DNA of 64,000 nucleotides from Zavarzinella sp. Its GTDB lineage: Bacteria > Planctomycetota > Planctomycetia > Gemmatales > Gemmataceae. The translations under genes were made by a program, and so were the position numbers. This document shows, piece after piece, positions 45,609 through 54,992 of this stretch. The stretch lies in contig JAWKTI010000002.1 of assembly GCA_041399155.1 (NCBI GenBank), forward strand, positions 496,001 to 560,000. Direction: 5' to 3'. Below the pieces are notes generated by a model. It was not told the origin of the DNA. It did no database searches and worked only from the letters and a program-made list of their open reading frames with translations. Within the stretch, counting starts at the first letter, position 1. Every line of letters starts with the position of its first letter.

Positions 45609-47915
45609 TTACTTGAGTATTACACCAAAGATGCTCTGGCCCGGAGTACGTATGGTTTCTTGCAAAACGAGAAGATGGTCTGAGTCAGAGTGTTGCAGAA
45701 TCTGGTGAACGTAATTTGGTCTCATATTGGTTAAATTATGCGAGCGTATTTCTTTGCCTTCAAAGTCGCACACATGAATTGTTGTTAATGGCCCTTCGTT
45801 GTATATGATCCATTTTCTAGAACTGTTAAACGCACAGCTGGACGTCGTCGCTTGTAGTTTTGAAGGTATATTATCGGCAACTATTTCCATCGTGTTTGAG
45901 TCATATACTCGAAATGCAAAGCGAGATGGGTTTTCTCGCAATTTTGTCACTACTCCCAGATATTTACCATCAGGACTAATGAAAGAATATTCCATGAAAA
46001 GCACTGTGTTTTCTGTAGTCAATGTCTCTTTTTTTACTTTTAATTCACCATTTCTTCCTACGGTCATCGTCACAATACGATCTCTTTCAATCAAATAGTA
46101 ATTTTCACCATTTGGAGACATCAGTGTACGAAACATTATCGGATCATTAAAAGGTGAAGAAACTTGCATATCTTGTATGATTTTTCCAGAAGATGTGTCC
46201 AGTACGACCAATTTATATTCTGTTTTCGATTGAAACGAAGTTGTCTGATGACCTATCGCATATGAGCTAGTTGTTGATGCATCGAATCGCACACATTCCT
46301 TCGTTTCGACTTTTTTAATCACCTTCATATTGTCTTCATTGATAAGCCAGCTCTCCTGCAGTTCTGGTATGGTTGCTAACAGTCCATCTCTACATAGCGT
46401 TAGCCAAGTAATTTCTCGCTGGACATCCAACTGTTGCTGAATTTCCATCTCTGGAAAACTACACTTTACAATTTTGCCATGGTTCCGGTGAAATGCAAAA
46501 AATGATTTGCCATCTCGGCTCCACACCATTCTCGATGGATGATATTTTACTCTTTCAATCGGCCTAATTCCCGTACGAAGAATGCCTCGCCCCCACCACA
46601 TTTCTTTGGCATTCATTGCTGTACCTTCAGCAATTTCCGTATAGTTTGGTTTTAGTTGATATGCAGTTGCAGGTTCCAAAATATTACTAAATCCACTGTC
46701 TGATGGTAATGATGGATTTACCATCGGTATCGGCGGATTTGGCTCATATGGCTTTGGTGTACTCGATGCTAGCTCACTTGTTATTAACTTTTTTATTCTA
46801 TTCGCTTCCAGTATGCATTCCTTAAGAGGTGGGGTATTAATCGAATGATATTTCAAACTGTTAGAAATCTCTGCTTTTTCTGGCTTTAAGTAAATTTTGG
46901 TTCCACCGATCAGCTCAATGATTGGTTGTACGTAGAATCCAGGATGATCTTTGCCCATATCGAAATCCAACTCGCCAAACGCCCTTGAACCTACAAGTTT
47001 CATTTCAACAAATTTTCCATCTAACTTTCCTGGTTCGTTTCCTGCAGGCGGGAGTGGCTGGTCGGCTTTTTTTAGTGCAAAACTACAACTTTTAATTATT
47101 TCAAGGTAATCCAAAAGCTCATAATCTACGCGAAGAATCGACCTATCCTTGAGCAATTGGCAATAACTGTTCCATCCTAACATCCGAGCTGCAAACATTT
47201 TTATTGTTTGTTGATTCGCGATACAGGATAGTGATTTCGGTCCTTTCGGTTGTGCAGTAGAAATTCCTATCAAATGTCCATTTTGATTAACTACAGGTCC
47301 TCCAGCATTTCCCGGATTGTTCAACGTATCTACTTGAATTATGGCTGGTTCAGCTAGCAAGCTATTTTTAATGCTGGAAACACTTCCTTTTGTTGCAGCA
47401 AATGCTGGAGGTGCTTGCTCTTTTCCATTTATTTCACCCGCTGGATATCCCAGGGCAAACACTGTTGACGTGAGTGCTGGTTTCAGTTGTGGATCAAATA
47501 AAATTGGTTTTATCTCTAACCCGATCTGCTTGATCACATGAATCATTGCCAGTCCAAGTTTTGGATCTGTTGCAACAACGGCTGCCGGCAGTCTTCTTTC
47601 TTTCTGAATTATTCCACTACTGAAAACTACATCCACCATTCGATTTGTACCTTTTGGAGTGTTACCAAGTACTTGTGTAGTTGTCAAAATAGTCCAATAA
47701 TTTGTATTGCCGCCAATAACAAATCCTGTTCCTATCAGTTCTACTGGATTATTTTGCTGTTTATTAGGCAATTTCCTGCTTTCATCAAAATAAGCCACTT
47801 TTATCAGAACTGTTGCTGACTGACAATGTTTAAGAGTTTCTTTATCTAGCGACTGCCCGATTCCAAAACTTGATTGAAAAAGCACTATGGTACAAGCTAT
47901 GAGTGGGATCTTCAT
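45609..47915 (-). CDS. HtrA-like pseudoprotease fused to a beta-propeller-like domain
   Basis: 768 residues with a signal peptide. Residues about 30-225 have the trypsin/HtrA fold but lack the whole triad. The His position of ILTNAHVV is Gln81 (ILTTTQVL), the Asp of DxxDLAV is Gly121 (DPKLGLAMI), and the Ser of GNSGGP is Ala204 (NPGNAGGPVVN). The C-terminal ~330 residues show repeated blade-like strands (MVWSRDGKSFFAF, RTLMSPNGENYYLI, SFISPDGKYLGVV). I infer a secreted binding or scaffold protein. It lies in an A+T-rich block and is followed by the LRR gene, probably in one operon. Confidence 0.82.
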   Translation of the reverse strand: MKIPLIACTIVLFQSSFGIGQSLDKETLKHCQSATVLIKVAYFDESRKLPNKQQNNPVELIGTGFVIGGNTNYWTILTTTQVLGNTPKGTNRMVDVVFSSGIIQKERRLPAAVVATDPKLGLAMIHVIKQIGLEIKPILFDPQLKPALTSTVFALGYPAGEINGKEQAPPAFAATKGSVSSIKNSLLAEPAIIQVDTLNNPGNAGGPVVNQNGHLIGISTAQPKGPKSLSCIANQQTIKMFAARMLGWNSYCQLLKDRSILRVDYELLDYLEIIKSCSFALKKADQPLPPAGNEPGKLDGKFVEMKLVGSRAFGELDFDMGKDHPGFYVQPIIELIGGTKIYLKPEKAEISNSLKYHSINTPPLKECILEANRIKKLITSELASSTPKPYEPNPPIPMVNPSLPSDSGFSNILEPATAYQLKPNYTEIAEGTAMNAKEMWWGRGILRTGIRPIERVKYHPSRMVWSRDGKSFFAFHRNHGKIVKCSFPEMEIQQQLDVQREITWLTLCRDGLLATIPELQESWLINEDNMKVIKKVETKECVRFDASTTSSYAIGHQTTSFQSKTEYKLVVLDTSSGKIIQDMQVSSPFNDPIMFRTLMSPNGENYYLIERDRIVTMTVGRNGELKVKKETLTTENTVLFMEYSFISPDGKYLGVVTKLRENPSRFAFRVYDSNTMEIVADNIPSKLQATTSSCAFNSSRKWIIYNEGPLTTIHVCDFEGKEIRSHNLTNMRPNYVHQILQHSDSDHLLVLQETIRTPGQSIFGVILK

Positions 47916-48166
47916 TTTCAGACTCGATTATTTGCACTGTGGGCGGTTGAAGTGATTTGCAATTCAATCGTACAATGCAATTGGCGTTTGTCTTCCCGTT
48001 ACTTGGCGAGGAAAGTAACAGCACAATAATTATTCGCATATGCTAACACAATCACCATCCTGGGGGCAACATCTTTTTTTCAAATTCAATTGAATTCATC
48101 GTTGTAGAAGTGATTGTCTGACGGTTATTTTGTTAACTAATGGAAAGGATTAGCGCGGGTCACAAC

Positions 48167-48682
48167 ATGTCTAACTCTGTTCACTTTTGTCTCGTTACCG
48201 TGCATTTGCTCGCGGGTGCGGCGTGGTTTGGGGCGTTGGTGTATCGCACGTTCTTTGTTGATCCACGCATCTGGGCTTTTTTCACTAGTGATTCCCCCCA
48301 GCCACCTCACGGCGGGGTGGTTTCGTATAATAAAGTATCACTTGATTTCGCCCACGGGATGCGTTATGTGGTGATGTTCGCTCTGGCGACTTTAGGCCTC
48401 ACTGGTGGGATTCTTGTGGGTTACCAGTGGCCTTCAAGTTCTGGCACCTGGCAGGGGCTCATGTGGGCCAAAACCGCATTATTTACGATTGGGTGCGGTA
48501 TTTTCGCCTACATTTCGTGGCGATACTGGCCTAAAAGGGTATTCGCCAGCGATGATGAGATTCAGCGATCTCGAGGCATCGGCTTCATTTTGTCGCTTTT
48601 GATGATTTCTATTGCACTATTAGGCAGTATTTTGGGCATCGCGATGAGATTTTTCTCCAGTGAACCGATGGCAACGCTTTAA
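48167..48682 (+). CDS. Small membrane protein, CopD-like
   Basis: 171 residues, four predicted helices. The opening HLLAGAAWFGALVYRTFFV resembles the first helix of CopD/YebZ-type and DUF2269-like membrane proteins that contain conserved His. Later helices are MRYVVMFALATLGLTGGILVG and GFILSLLMISIALLGSILG. The ATG at 48167 is preferred because it leads straight into the first helix, with 48140 as an alternative. Function unknown. Confidence 0.6.
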   Translation: MSNSVHFCLVTVHLLAGAAWFGALVYRTFFVDPRIWAFFTSDSPQPPHGGVVSYNKVSLDFAHGMRYVVMFALATLGLTGGILVGYQWPSSSGTWQGLMWAKTALFTIGCGIFAYISWRYWPKRVFASDDEIQRSRGIGFILSLLMISIALLGSILGIAMRFFSSEPMATL

Positions 48683-48812
48683 TTAATGAAATAAATCTCA
48701 TATTTATGTCGCTATCCATCTCTTGTCAATTATTTGCCAGAATTTTTACATTTTCAAGGAATCTGCGTAATGAAAATGCCTCCACGGTGTTGTTCTTTTG
48801 GAGGAGTATTCC

Positions 48813-49736
48813 GTGACGGATCCTGTTTTTCCATTACCGGATGATCGACTAGAACGATTTATGCGTGTTCGAACCGAACAGGAAGCACAGCACGTCGATA
48901 TAGATCGTTTTTTGCAATTTCGTTCTGTCATTTCACTCCCATCCCGTGCTACGAGAGTTGCCCGGTCTATCCGACAATTCGCTGTGGGTGCTGCAATCGC
49001 AGCGATGGTGATCTTGCTGGTTGCTGTGGTTTTCACACCTACGGAGCAGATTCACGCCAGTCCGGCAGAAGTGGTGCAACAGTTACAGGAAGTAACGGAT
49101 GTATCCCCCGACCGCACATATCTGGTGCGTACTGAAGTCATTCCAAGTTTTGAGAACCGCGTTCCCCAATTGTTGCGGGTGCGGGAAACTGTCCTGCATC
49201 TCCATGGCGAAAAAGTAGTACTTGAAATGCCCAATCGAATCAGTGTGTGGGGCAAAGATGAAGCGGGGAGGCTGTGGATTGTGCCGCACCGCAAAGCGGC
49301 TGTGTTGTTCGAAATCGATGAAATCCCAGAGCTTGCAGAGCAGTTTTTTGCTCTCCGTGCAATTCAGATCCCTAAATTGCTGCGGGAAGGCCTGGAAGAC
49401 AACATGCTCTCCTGGGGCACCACCCACGAGAAGATGAAAATAATCCACATTCAGGCAAGGAATCCCCATCGGATCTGGCGGGAAATGGTGTTGAAAATCG
49501 ATACCGAAACAATGACCATCCAGGAATTATCCATTACTCGTCGGATTCCTGTGGGTGAACTGAAAGTACAATATTTATTGCAAAGCACACAGCCGTTCAA
49601 CGCCGAAAAGTACACACCAGAAGGGCATCTTGACCAGGCTGGGCTGGTCTTCGACAGCCAATCGCCCAATTTGCGTAAAGGCATATTAAACAGATACTTA
49701 CGATGGTTGCAGCCAAAGCAGCTTCCCGCACCTTAA
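48813..49736 (+). CDS. Single-pass membrane protein of unknown function, anti-sigma-like layout
   Basis: 307 residues from a GTG preceded by GGAGGAG. A cytoplasmic ~50-residue N-terminus is followed by one membrane helix (FAVGAAIAAMVILLVAVVF, about 55-75) and an outer domain of ~230 residues (beta-rich, LHGEKVVLEMPNRISVWGK). The layout recalls anti-sigma or LolA-like sensor proteins, but no zinc finger or sigma gene is present. No family assigned. Confidence 0.65.
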   Translation: MTDPVFPLPDDRLERFMRVRTEQEAQHVDIDRFLQFRSVISLPSRATRVARSIRQFAVGAAIAAMVILLVAVVFTPTEQIHASPAEVVQQLQEVTDVSPDRTYLVRTEVIPSFENRVPQLLRVRETVLHLHGEKVVLEMPNRISVWGKDEAGRLWIVPHRKAAVLFEIDEIPELAEQFFALRAIQIPKLLREGLEDNMLSWGTTHEKMKIIHIQARNPHRIWREMVLKIDTETMTIQELSITRRIPVGELKVQYLLQSTQPFNAEKYTPEGHLDQAGLVFDSQSPNLRKGILNRYLRWLQPKQLPAP

Positions 49737-49840
49737 TTCATTTTTCTCTCATCATTTTTGCACTTTGGGGACTACTTTTCCACTATCTTTGCCCGGCTGA
49801 AAATGTTATAATTACTTCACAATTTCTTAAAGGATAATCG

Positions 49841-50290
49841 ATGAAAAAAATCTGTGTATTTGCGATGGTTGCTGCGATCTGTACTTGCAGCTCGCTGATT
49901 TACTGGAATACCACTGCGAATGTGGTTGCTCAGGAAAAGAAGGCTGATGCCAAAAAAGTAAAAGAATTAATGGGCCAAAAGCAAAATGCTGCCCAGAAAG
50001 TGATGGAATCGTTGATGAAGGGCGATTTGAAAAGTACGGTAGAGCATACTGCAAAACTGAAGGAAATCCGCAAAAATGTCGGTTTCAATGTGATTCAGAA
50101 TGACCGCTACAAATTCTGGGCTGAAGAGTTCGAAGTGAGTGCAGATAAGCTGATCAAGACTGCCAAAGAAAACAACTTCGAAGGTGCCAAAATGGCTTAC
50201 CTGGAACTGACGATGACCTGCTTCAACTGCCATGGCTTTGTGCGTGGCAAAGATGATACCACTTTTGAACTCCAGCCAATTGCAAAGTAG
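49841..50290 (+). CDS. Periplasmic c-type cytochrome, cytochrome c'-like
   Basis: 149 residues with a signal peptide and a four-helix layout rich in Lys. The single heme site CFNCH lies near the C-terminus (about residue 127), as in cytochrome c' and related four-helix cytochromes. It would carry electrons or bind gases such as NO. No oxidase gene is beside it. Confidence 0.8.
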   Translation: MKKICVFAMVAAICTCSSLIYWNTTANVVAQEKKADAKKVKELMGQKQNAAQKVMESLMKGDLKSTVEHTAKLKEIRKNVGFNVIQNDRYKFWAEEFEVSADKLIKTAKENNFEGAKMAYLELTMTCFNCHGFVRGKDDTTFELQPIAK

Positions 50291-50488
50291 TCAAGTAATT
50301 AATTTGTCTTATTGGTAAACTATTGATCTGTAATTATTGTTTTGATCAGTCTCTTTTGTATCATTTTCTTAATTGATAATTACTTACTTATCAGATTTCC
50401 CTTGAAGCGAAATTTTTTGCGTGACAGACGCTTCATCGGTCCTTTACAATTTGGTCAGTGCGAAAAATACCACTTCGTTGAGAAAATC

Positions 50489-52273
50489 ATGAGAAAATTC
50501 CTGTTTTTGGCCGTGCTGTTGTTCGCAGCACCGGATCAGGCAGCAGCGTACATCGAAGCTCCCCACACATTGGGTAAGTGCGTCAACGATTCCAGCAATA
50601 TCGTGCTGATGGAAGTGACTAAGATCAATGCTGAGAAAAATCTCATTATTTTCAAGAAAGTGGCAGATATCAAAGGAAAACACCCCACGAATGAGATCAA
50701 GCACAACATCGGTAAACGTGGCTTTAATGAAAGGGAATGGAAAACCATTATGGCGTGGGCCAAAGTGGGTGAAAAGGCCGTTTTCATGTATAGTGGGAAT
50801 GCCAGCGAGACCTGTATTGGCAAGTATTGGTACCAATGCTACCAGGAAGGGGAATGGTGGGGAATGTCCCACGCGGAACCGTTTCTGCTCCGCACCTACT
50901 TTGGAGATGCCGGTGTGCTTGGCGAACTGTGTGCCCGCATCCACAAAAATGAAGAAGTGATTGTGCCTTGCCTGCAGGATACCAACAAAAATGATCTTCA
51001 CCTGGCGAAGGGTAAAGTTCAACGCCTGAAAGCCAGTTTAAAGAAGCAGGATTATAACCCGAAACGAGACTTCGTGGGCTGGGGAGACCTTGGTGGGGCG
51101 ATTATTGAATACAAAGATATCCCAATTCTGAAAGCTGGCAGTTCCTGGAAATACCGCGAAGCGGGCGAACTCAACAAAACCAATCAATGGACACACGCGA
51201 TATTCGATGACAGCAAATGGCAGGCGGGCATCGCGCCTATTGGTTATGGCGAAGATGAAATCGGCAGGCGAAAAGGTACCACCATCACAGCGAAAGGATT
51301 GCCTTTTCTTTTTCGTACAGAAGTGATGATTACTGCGGAACAACTGGCCACAAAGAATGCCACCATGAGCTTGCGGGTGGCCAGCGACAACCACGCAGTG
51401 GTCTATGTGAATGGTGAACTGGCGGATAAAGACACAGAAGCTGATCACGAGTTCGTTTACTGGAACCGAGATGTTGAACTGCCGCTGAAATTGTTCAAGG
51501 AAGGAAAAAATCAGTTAGCGGTGCTGGTAGAGAATGCATCAGGCAGTTCGGATTTGTACTTCGATCTGGAAATTGCGCTGCAGATTGCGGTGACAATACA
51601 GCCAAAACAGCCTGTTGCGGTGGTGGGGAAAGAGGGCCCTATGAATCAACAACCAGTAGCACCAGAGCCGAAAGATCCCACCGCATTAATAATTGATGAG
51701 AAAACGAAGGCAATTTTCATTAAGGCAATTGTGGCACCTCGAAAACTCGCCCACCTGAATCAGGTATATCCGATTGAGGTGGTGGCAACACTTGCCCACC
51801 CACGTGGGCAGAAAGCGCATGAGACGGTAGTGAATTTCCAAGGAATTCTGCCCAGTGAACTGCACAATGCCCTGGTAAAATTAGGCCTCAAACCGGGCAA
51901 ACCAGCATTAGGGGAAGGTCAGCAGGCAACTGGCCCCGAGGTGAAAATCTTTCTCGAAATTCCCACCAACAATGGGGTGAAACGGATTCCAATAGAAGAA
52001 TGCCTGGTGCATAAAGCCACTGGCAAGCAGGTTTCCGGTTTGAAATGGCACTTCACAGGCTCCGCCATCAAACAGCCCGACCCAGAGAAAGACGACAAAG
52101 TGTATGGTGCCGATTTATCGGGGACCTTTCTTTCTTTGTTTCCAGTGACTGATAGTTGCGTGTTGCAGACACAACTGACGATGAAGGACGAGCCGAACTA
52201 TAAGTTAGAAGTGAATTCAAACTTGCTGCCCAAAGAAGGCGGCTCGGTCAAATTAGTCATCCAGGTGCCATAA
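50489..52273 (+). CDS. Secreted protein of unknown function, YdjY-like C-terminal domain
   Basis: 594 residues from the ATG at 50489, which opens a clear signal peptide (MRKFLFLAVLLFAAPDQAAA). An earlier in-frame start at 50342 would precede it by 49 unlikely residues. N-terminal part with Cys pairs (CIGKYWYQCYQ), a middle beta-sandwich (FLFRTEVMITAEQL...LRVASDNHAVVYVNGEL, galactose-binding-like), and a C-terminal domain (KAIFIKAIVAP...HETVVNFQGILPSELHNAL) of the type called YdjY in planctomycete annotation. Function unknown. Confidence 0.65.
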   Translation: MRKFLFLAVLLFAAPDQAAAYIEAPHTLGKCVNDSSNIVLMEVTKINAEKNLIIFKKVADIKGKHPTNEIKHNIGKRGFNEREWKTIMAWAKVGEKAVFMYSGNASETCIGKYWYQCYQEGEWWGMSHAEPFLLRTYFGDAGVLGELCARIHKNEEVIVPCLQDTNKNDLHLAKGKVQRLKASLKKQDYNPKRDFVGWGDLGGAIIEYKDIPILKAGSSWKYREAGELNKTNQWTHAIFDDSKWQAGIAPIGYGEDEIGRRKGTTITAKGLPFLFRTEVMITAEQLATKNATMSLRVASDNHAVVYVNGELADKDTEADHEFVYWNRDVELPLKLFKEGKNQLAVLVENASGSSDLYFDLEIALQIAVTIQPKQPVAVVGKEGPMNQQPVAPEPKDPTALIIDEKTKAIFIKAIVAPRKLAHLNQVYPIEVVATLAHPRGQKAHETVVNFQGILPSELHNALVKLGLKPGKPALGEGQQATGPEVKIFLEIPTNNGVKRIPIEECLVHKATGKQVSGLKWHFTGSAIKQPDPEKDDKVYGADLSGTFLSLFPVTDSCVLQTQLTMKDEPNYKLEVNSNLLPKEGGSVKLVIQVP

Positions 52274-52348
52274 GTCTGGCGTCCGAACAGGGATTCAATT
52301 TCCTTAAGTCATTTTACAGCAACTACTTGCAATAAATGTGAGAATAAA

Positions 52349-53314
52349 TTAACGTCTGCGTGAGCGGGTCATCAGGTATTCGATCAGTGCCTTGTCAAAG
52401 TTAATTCCCGTATGCAATGGCACGAAATCGATTCCCACCTGCTGCGTTTCGGTGCGAAAGCGTTCTCGAAATGCCTCTAGACCAGCCAGATAATCTTCCC
52501 GCATCCCACGAGCTTCGATCTGCATTTCTTCATTCGTTTCACTGTCGACGAATTCAACCAACCCTTCAAATGGAAACGTTGCTTCCGCTTCATCCAGAAT
52601 ATGGAACAGGATCACTTCGTGGCCTTGGTGTCGTAACTGGAATAAGGACCGCAGCAAAACTTCGGGATCGGCGAGCAAGTCACTAAAAATCATAATCAGG
52701 CTTTTGTGGCGGATCAGTGCAGAGAGTTGTTGCAAACCTTGTGCAAGATTGGTATCACCTGCGGGTCGCAAACTGGCTAAAAGACCAAGAATATTCGCCA
52801 ACTGACTGCGCTTGCTTTTCGGTGCCAGCATGTTGTGGATTTTGTCGGAAATGGTCACCATGCCAACCGGGTCCTGCTGGTGGATCATCAGGTAGCCAAG
52901 TGCCGCTGCCAGACAAATGCTGTATTCAAACTTGGTTAATCGTTCCGCTTCTTCTGCATAGCCAGTACCGGACAGATTATTTTTGCCGGCAACTTTTGCG
53001 GATTCCATTGCCCGCACGCCGCACCAATCCATGGACGCGGAGAGATCCAGCACCAGATAGCCAGTAACGTTGGTTTCTGCACGGTATTTTTTAACATAAT
53101 ACCGGTCAGTTTTGGCATACACGTTCCAGTCCAGATCTTTGAGGTCGTCCCCTGGGGTATATTTGCGATGTTCTGCAAATTCGACAGAAAATCCTTGAAA
53201 CGGGCTGGCATGTAAACCAGTCAGAAAGCCCTCCACAATGAACTTGGCCCGCAAATCAAGTCGCCCCACCTGGGCAACGACTTTGGGGTTCAAATATCGT
53301 TCTGCAGAGGCCAT
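52349..53314 (-). CDS. DUF58 protein with vWA-like domain
   Basis: 321 residues. The DUF58 core GDDLKDLDWNVYAKTDRYYVKKY is followed by a vWA-like metal site (LVLDLSASMDW, D-x-S-x-S). Such proteins work with MoxR ATPases as chaperone-like pairs, often in metal insertion or stress response. The start overlaps the preceding gene by 1 nt (TAATGG). Last gene of moxR-unknown-DUF58. Confidence 0.92.
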   Translation of the reverse strand: MASAERYLNPKVVAQVGRLDLRAKFIVEGFLTGLHASPFQGFSVEFAEHRKYTPGDDLKDLDWNVYAKTDRYYVKKYRAETNVTGYLVLDLSASMDWCGVRAMESAKVAGKNNLSGTGYAEEAERLTKFEYSICLAAALGYLMIHQQDPVGMVTISDKIHNMLAPKSKRSQLANILGLLASLRPAGDTNLAQGLQQLSALIRHKSLIMIFSDLLADPEVLLRSLFQLRHQGHEVILFHILDEAEATFPFEGLVEFVDSETNEEMQIEARGMREDYLAGLEAFRERFRTETQQVGIDFVPLHTGINFDKALIEYLMTRSRRR

Positions 53315-53769
53315 TAATACTCCTTAATCAACAATTCGTTGTTCTGGTTGTACCAGCCATCACCTTCGATATATAACACGCCATTCGTTTGCTCAGCCAA
53401 CCACATGGATAGTAGATGACATAAACGGGTCATCTGAATTTCGTCTGGATAATCGATCGGAAAGCGAGCTGTAATCAGTTGCTGGGTCTGAATCAGCCGT
53501 TCCATTAATGGTAAGCTGTTGTGGGAATAATCCAGCGTTTCCAGCCATGCTGCCCAACTATTGAGATCCTGCCTTAAATCATCCTGTGTGGTTAAAAATC
53601 GATCCACGGTCAGCGGGGTACCATGCCCCAACTGCAGGCTGACCTGGGTCCAGCCCAGATCGTCCCCTTTGAAGTGGCCTTCCACCAGCAAATGATTCTG
53701 GTGCAGATGGTGCAGCATCTCCGTGGGATCAGGTTCGATTTCAGATAAACCAAAAATACGGTACCACAT
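53314..53769 (-). CDS. Protein of unknown function between moxR and DUF58 genes
   Basis: 151 residues, soluble, acidic, with many His near the N-terminus (MLHHLHQNHLLVEGHF). No family recognised. It starts 23 nt after the MoxR stop and overlaps the DUF58 start, so it is surely part of that unit and could be an adaptor. Confidence 0.7.
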   Translation of the reverse strand: MWYRIFGLSEIEPDPTEMLHHLHQNHLLVEGHFKGDDLGWTQVSLQLGHGTPLTVDRFLTTQDDLRQDLNSWAAWLETLDYSHNSLPLMERLIQTQQLITARFPIDYPDEIQMTRLCHLLSMWLAEQTNGVLYIEGDGWYNQNNELLIKEY

Positions 53770-53792
53770 CAGTTCAACTCATTAGCCTTCTT

Positions 53793-54818
53793 TCAGATCT
53801 TTTTCTTTGCAGCATACTTGGGTGGTTCCGCTTCTGTGATCAGTTGCAGAAGATCAAGCACGATATCGTCAGTGGTTTTCCCTTCCGCCTGTGCCTGAAA
53901 ATTGGTGCCTATACGATGGCGCAGAACCGGCAGTGCTGCTTTGCGAATATCTGCAATGGAAACACTGAAGCGACCTTCCATTGCAGCGAAAGCTTTGCCA
54001 GCCTGTATCAAATACTGGCCCGCACGCACACCAGCTCCGAAATCAACCATCCGTCGTACAATTTCTGGAGCGGTGGGGTCTTTCGGGCGGGTGGCCCGAA
54101 CCAGACGACTGACATAATCAATCACAAAATCGCCTACGGGCACACTACGTACCAGTTTCTGCAGGTTGATGATCGCCTTCCCGCTGAGCACTTTCTGGAT
54201 CTCGTTCACTTCATCTTTCGCAGACATCGACAGAATTCGCTTTTCTTCATCCAGACTGGGATAGTCAACGATGATGTTGAACATGAAGCGGTCGAGCTGT
54301 GCTTCCGGAAGTGGGTATGTACCTTCCTGCTCAATGGGGTTCTGGGTAGCGATCACAAAGAACGGCTCTGGCAGATCATACGTGTCCTGACCGATTGTTA
54401 CCTGGCGTTCCTGCATCGCCTGCAACATTGCTGCCTGAGTTTTTGGTGGTGTCCGGTTGATTTCGTCTGCCAGCACCACATTCGCAAAGACTGGTCCATG
54501 GACAAACCGGAATTCACGTTTCCCTTCTTCATTTTCATCGAGAATTGTAGTTCCAGTGATGTCTGAAGGCATTAAATCTGGGGTAAACTGAATTCGTTTG
54601 AATGCCACATCGAGAATCTGTGCCAATGAAGATACCAGCAGTGTCTTAGCCAACCCAGGGACACCCACCAGCAAACAATGCCCGCGCGTAAAGATTGCGG
54701 CCAGCACCTGTTCGACAACTTCAGACTGCCCCACAATAATGCGGCCAAGTTGCTCCACCATCTGCGAGCGGGATTGAGCAAACTGTGCCAGGTAGTCGGC
54801 AATGCGTTCGTTCGACAC
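53793..54818 (-). CDS. MoxR-family AAA+ ATPase
   Basis: 341 residues. Walker A GVPGLAKTLLV, Walker B VVLADEINRTPPKTQAAML, the EAQLDRFMFN arginine-finger region and IATQNPIEQEGTYPLPEAQ are all typical of MoxR. A C-terminal lid domain follows. It leads the operon with the unknown 151-residue protein and the DUF58 protein. Confidence 0.95.
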   Translation of the reverse strand: MSNERIADYLAQFAQSRSQMVEQLGRIIVGQSEVVEQVLAAIFTRGHCLLVGVPGLAKTLLVSSLAQILDVAFKRIQFTPDLMPSDITGTTILDENEEGKREFRFVHGPVFANVVLADEINRTPPKTQAAMLQAMQERQVTIGQDTYDLPEPFFVIATQNPIEQEGTYPLPEAQLDRFMFNIIVDYPSLDEEKRILSMSAKDEVNEIQKVLSGKAIINLQKLVRSVPVGDFVIDYVSRLVRATRPKDPTAPEIVRRMVDFGAGVRAGQYLIQAGKAFAAMEGRFSVSIADIRKAALPVLRHRIGTNFQAQAEGKTTDDIVLDLLQLITEAEPPKYAAKKKI

Positions 54819-54992
54819 GAATGGGATCCTCGATTAAGTTCAGCATTCGAATTACTTCAGTATTGTAGGTAATTGACGGGCATTCGAATTGGAAAACTGG
54901 ATTGACCCAGGTTGGATCAATAATTGTAAAATTTGGGACAATTTATTACGGAGAATAAGGCAGGAATTGGCTGAAAAAAGTTGTTCAGATAA

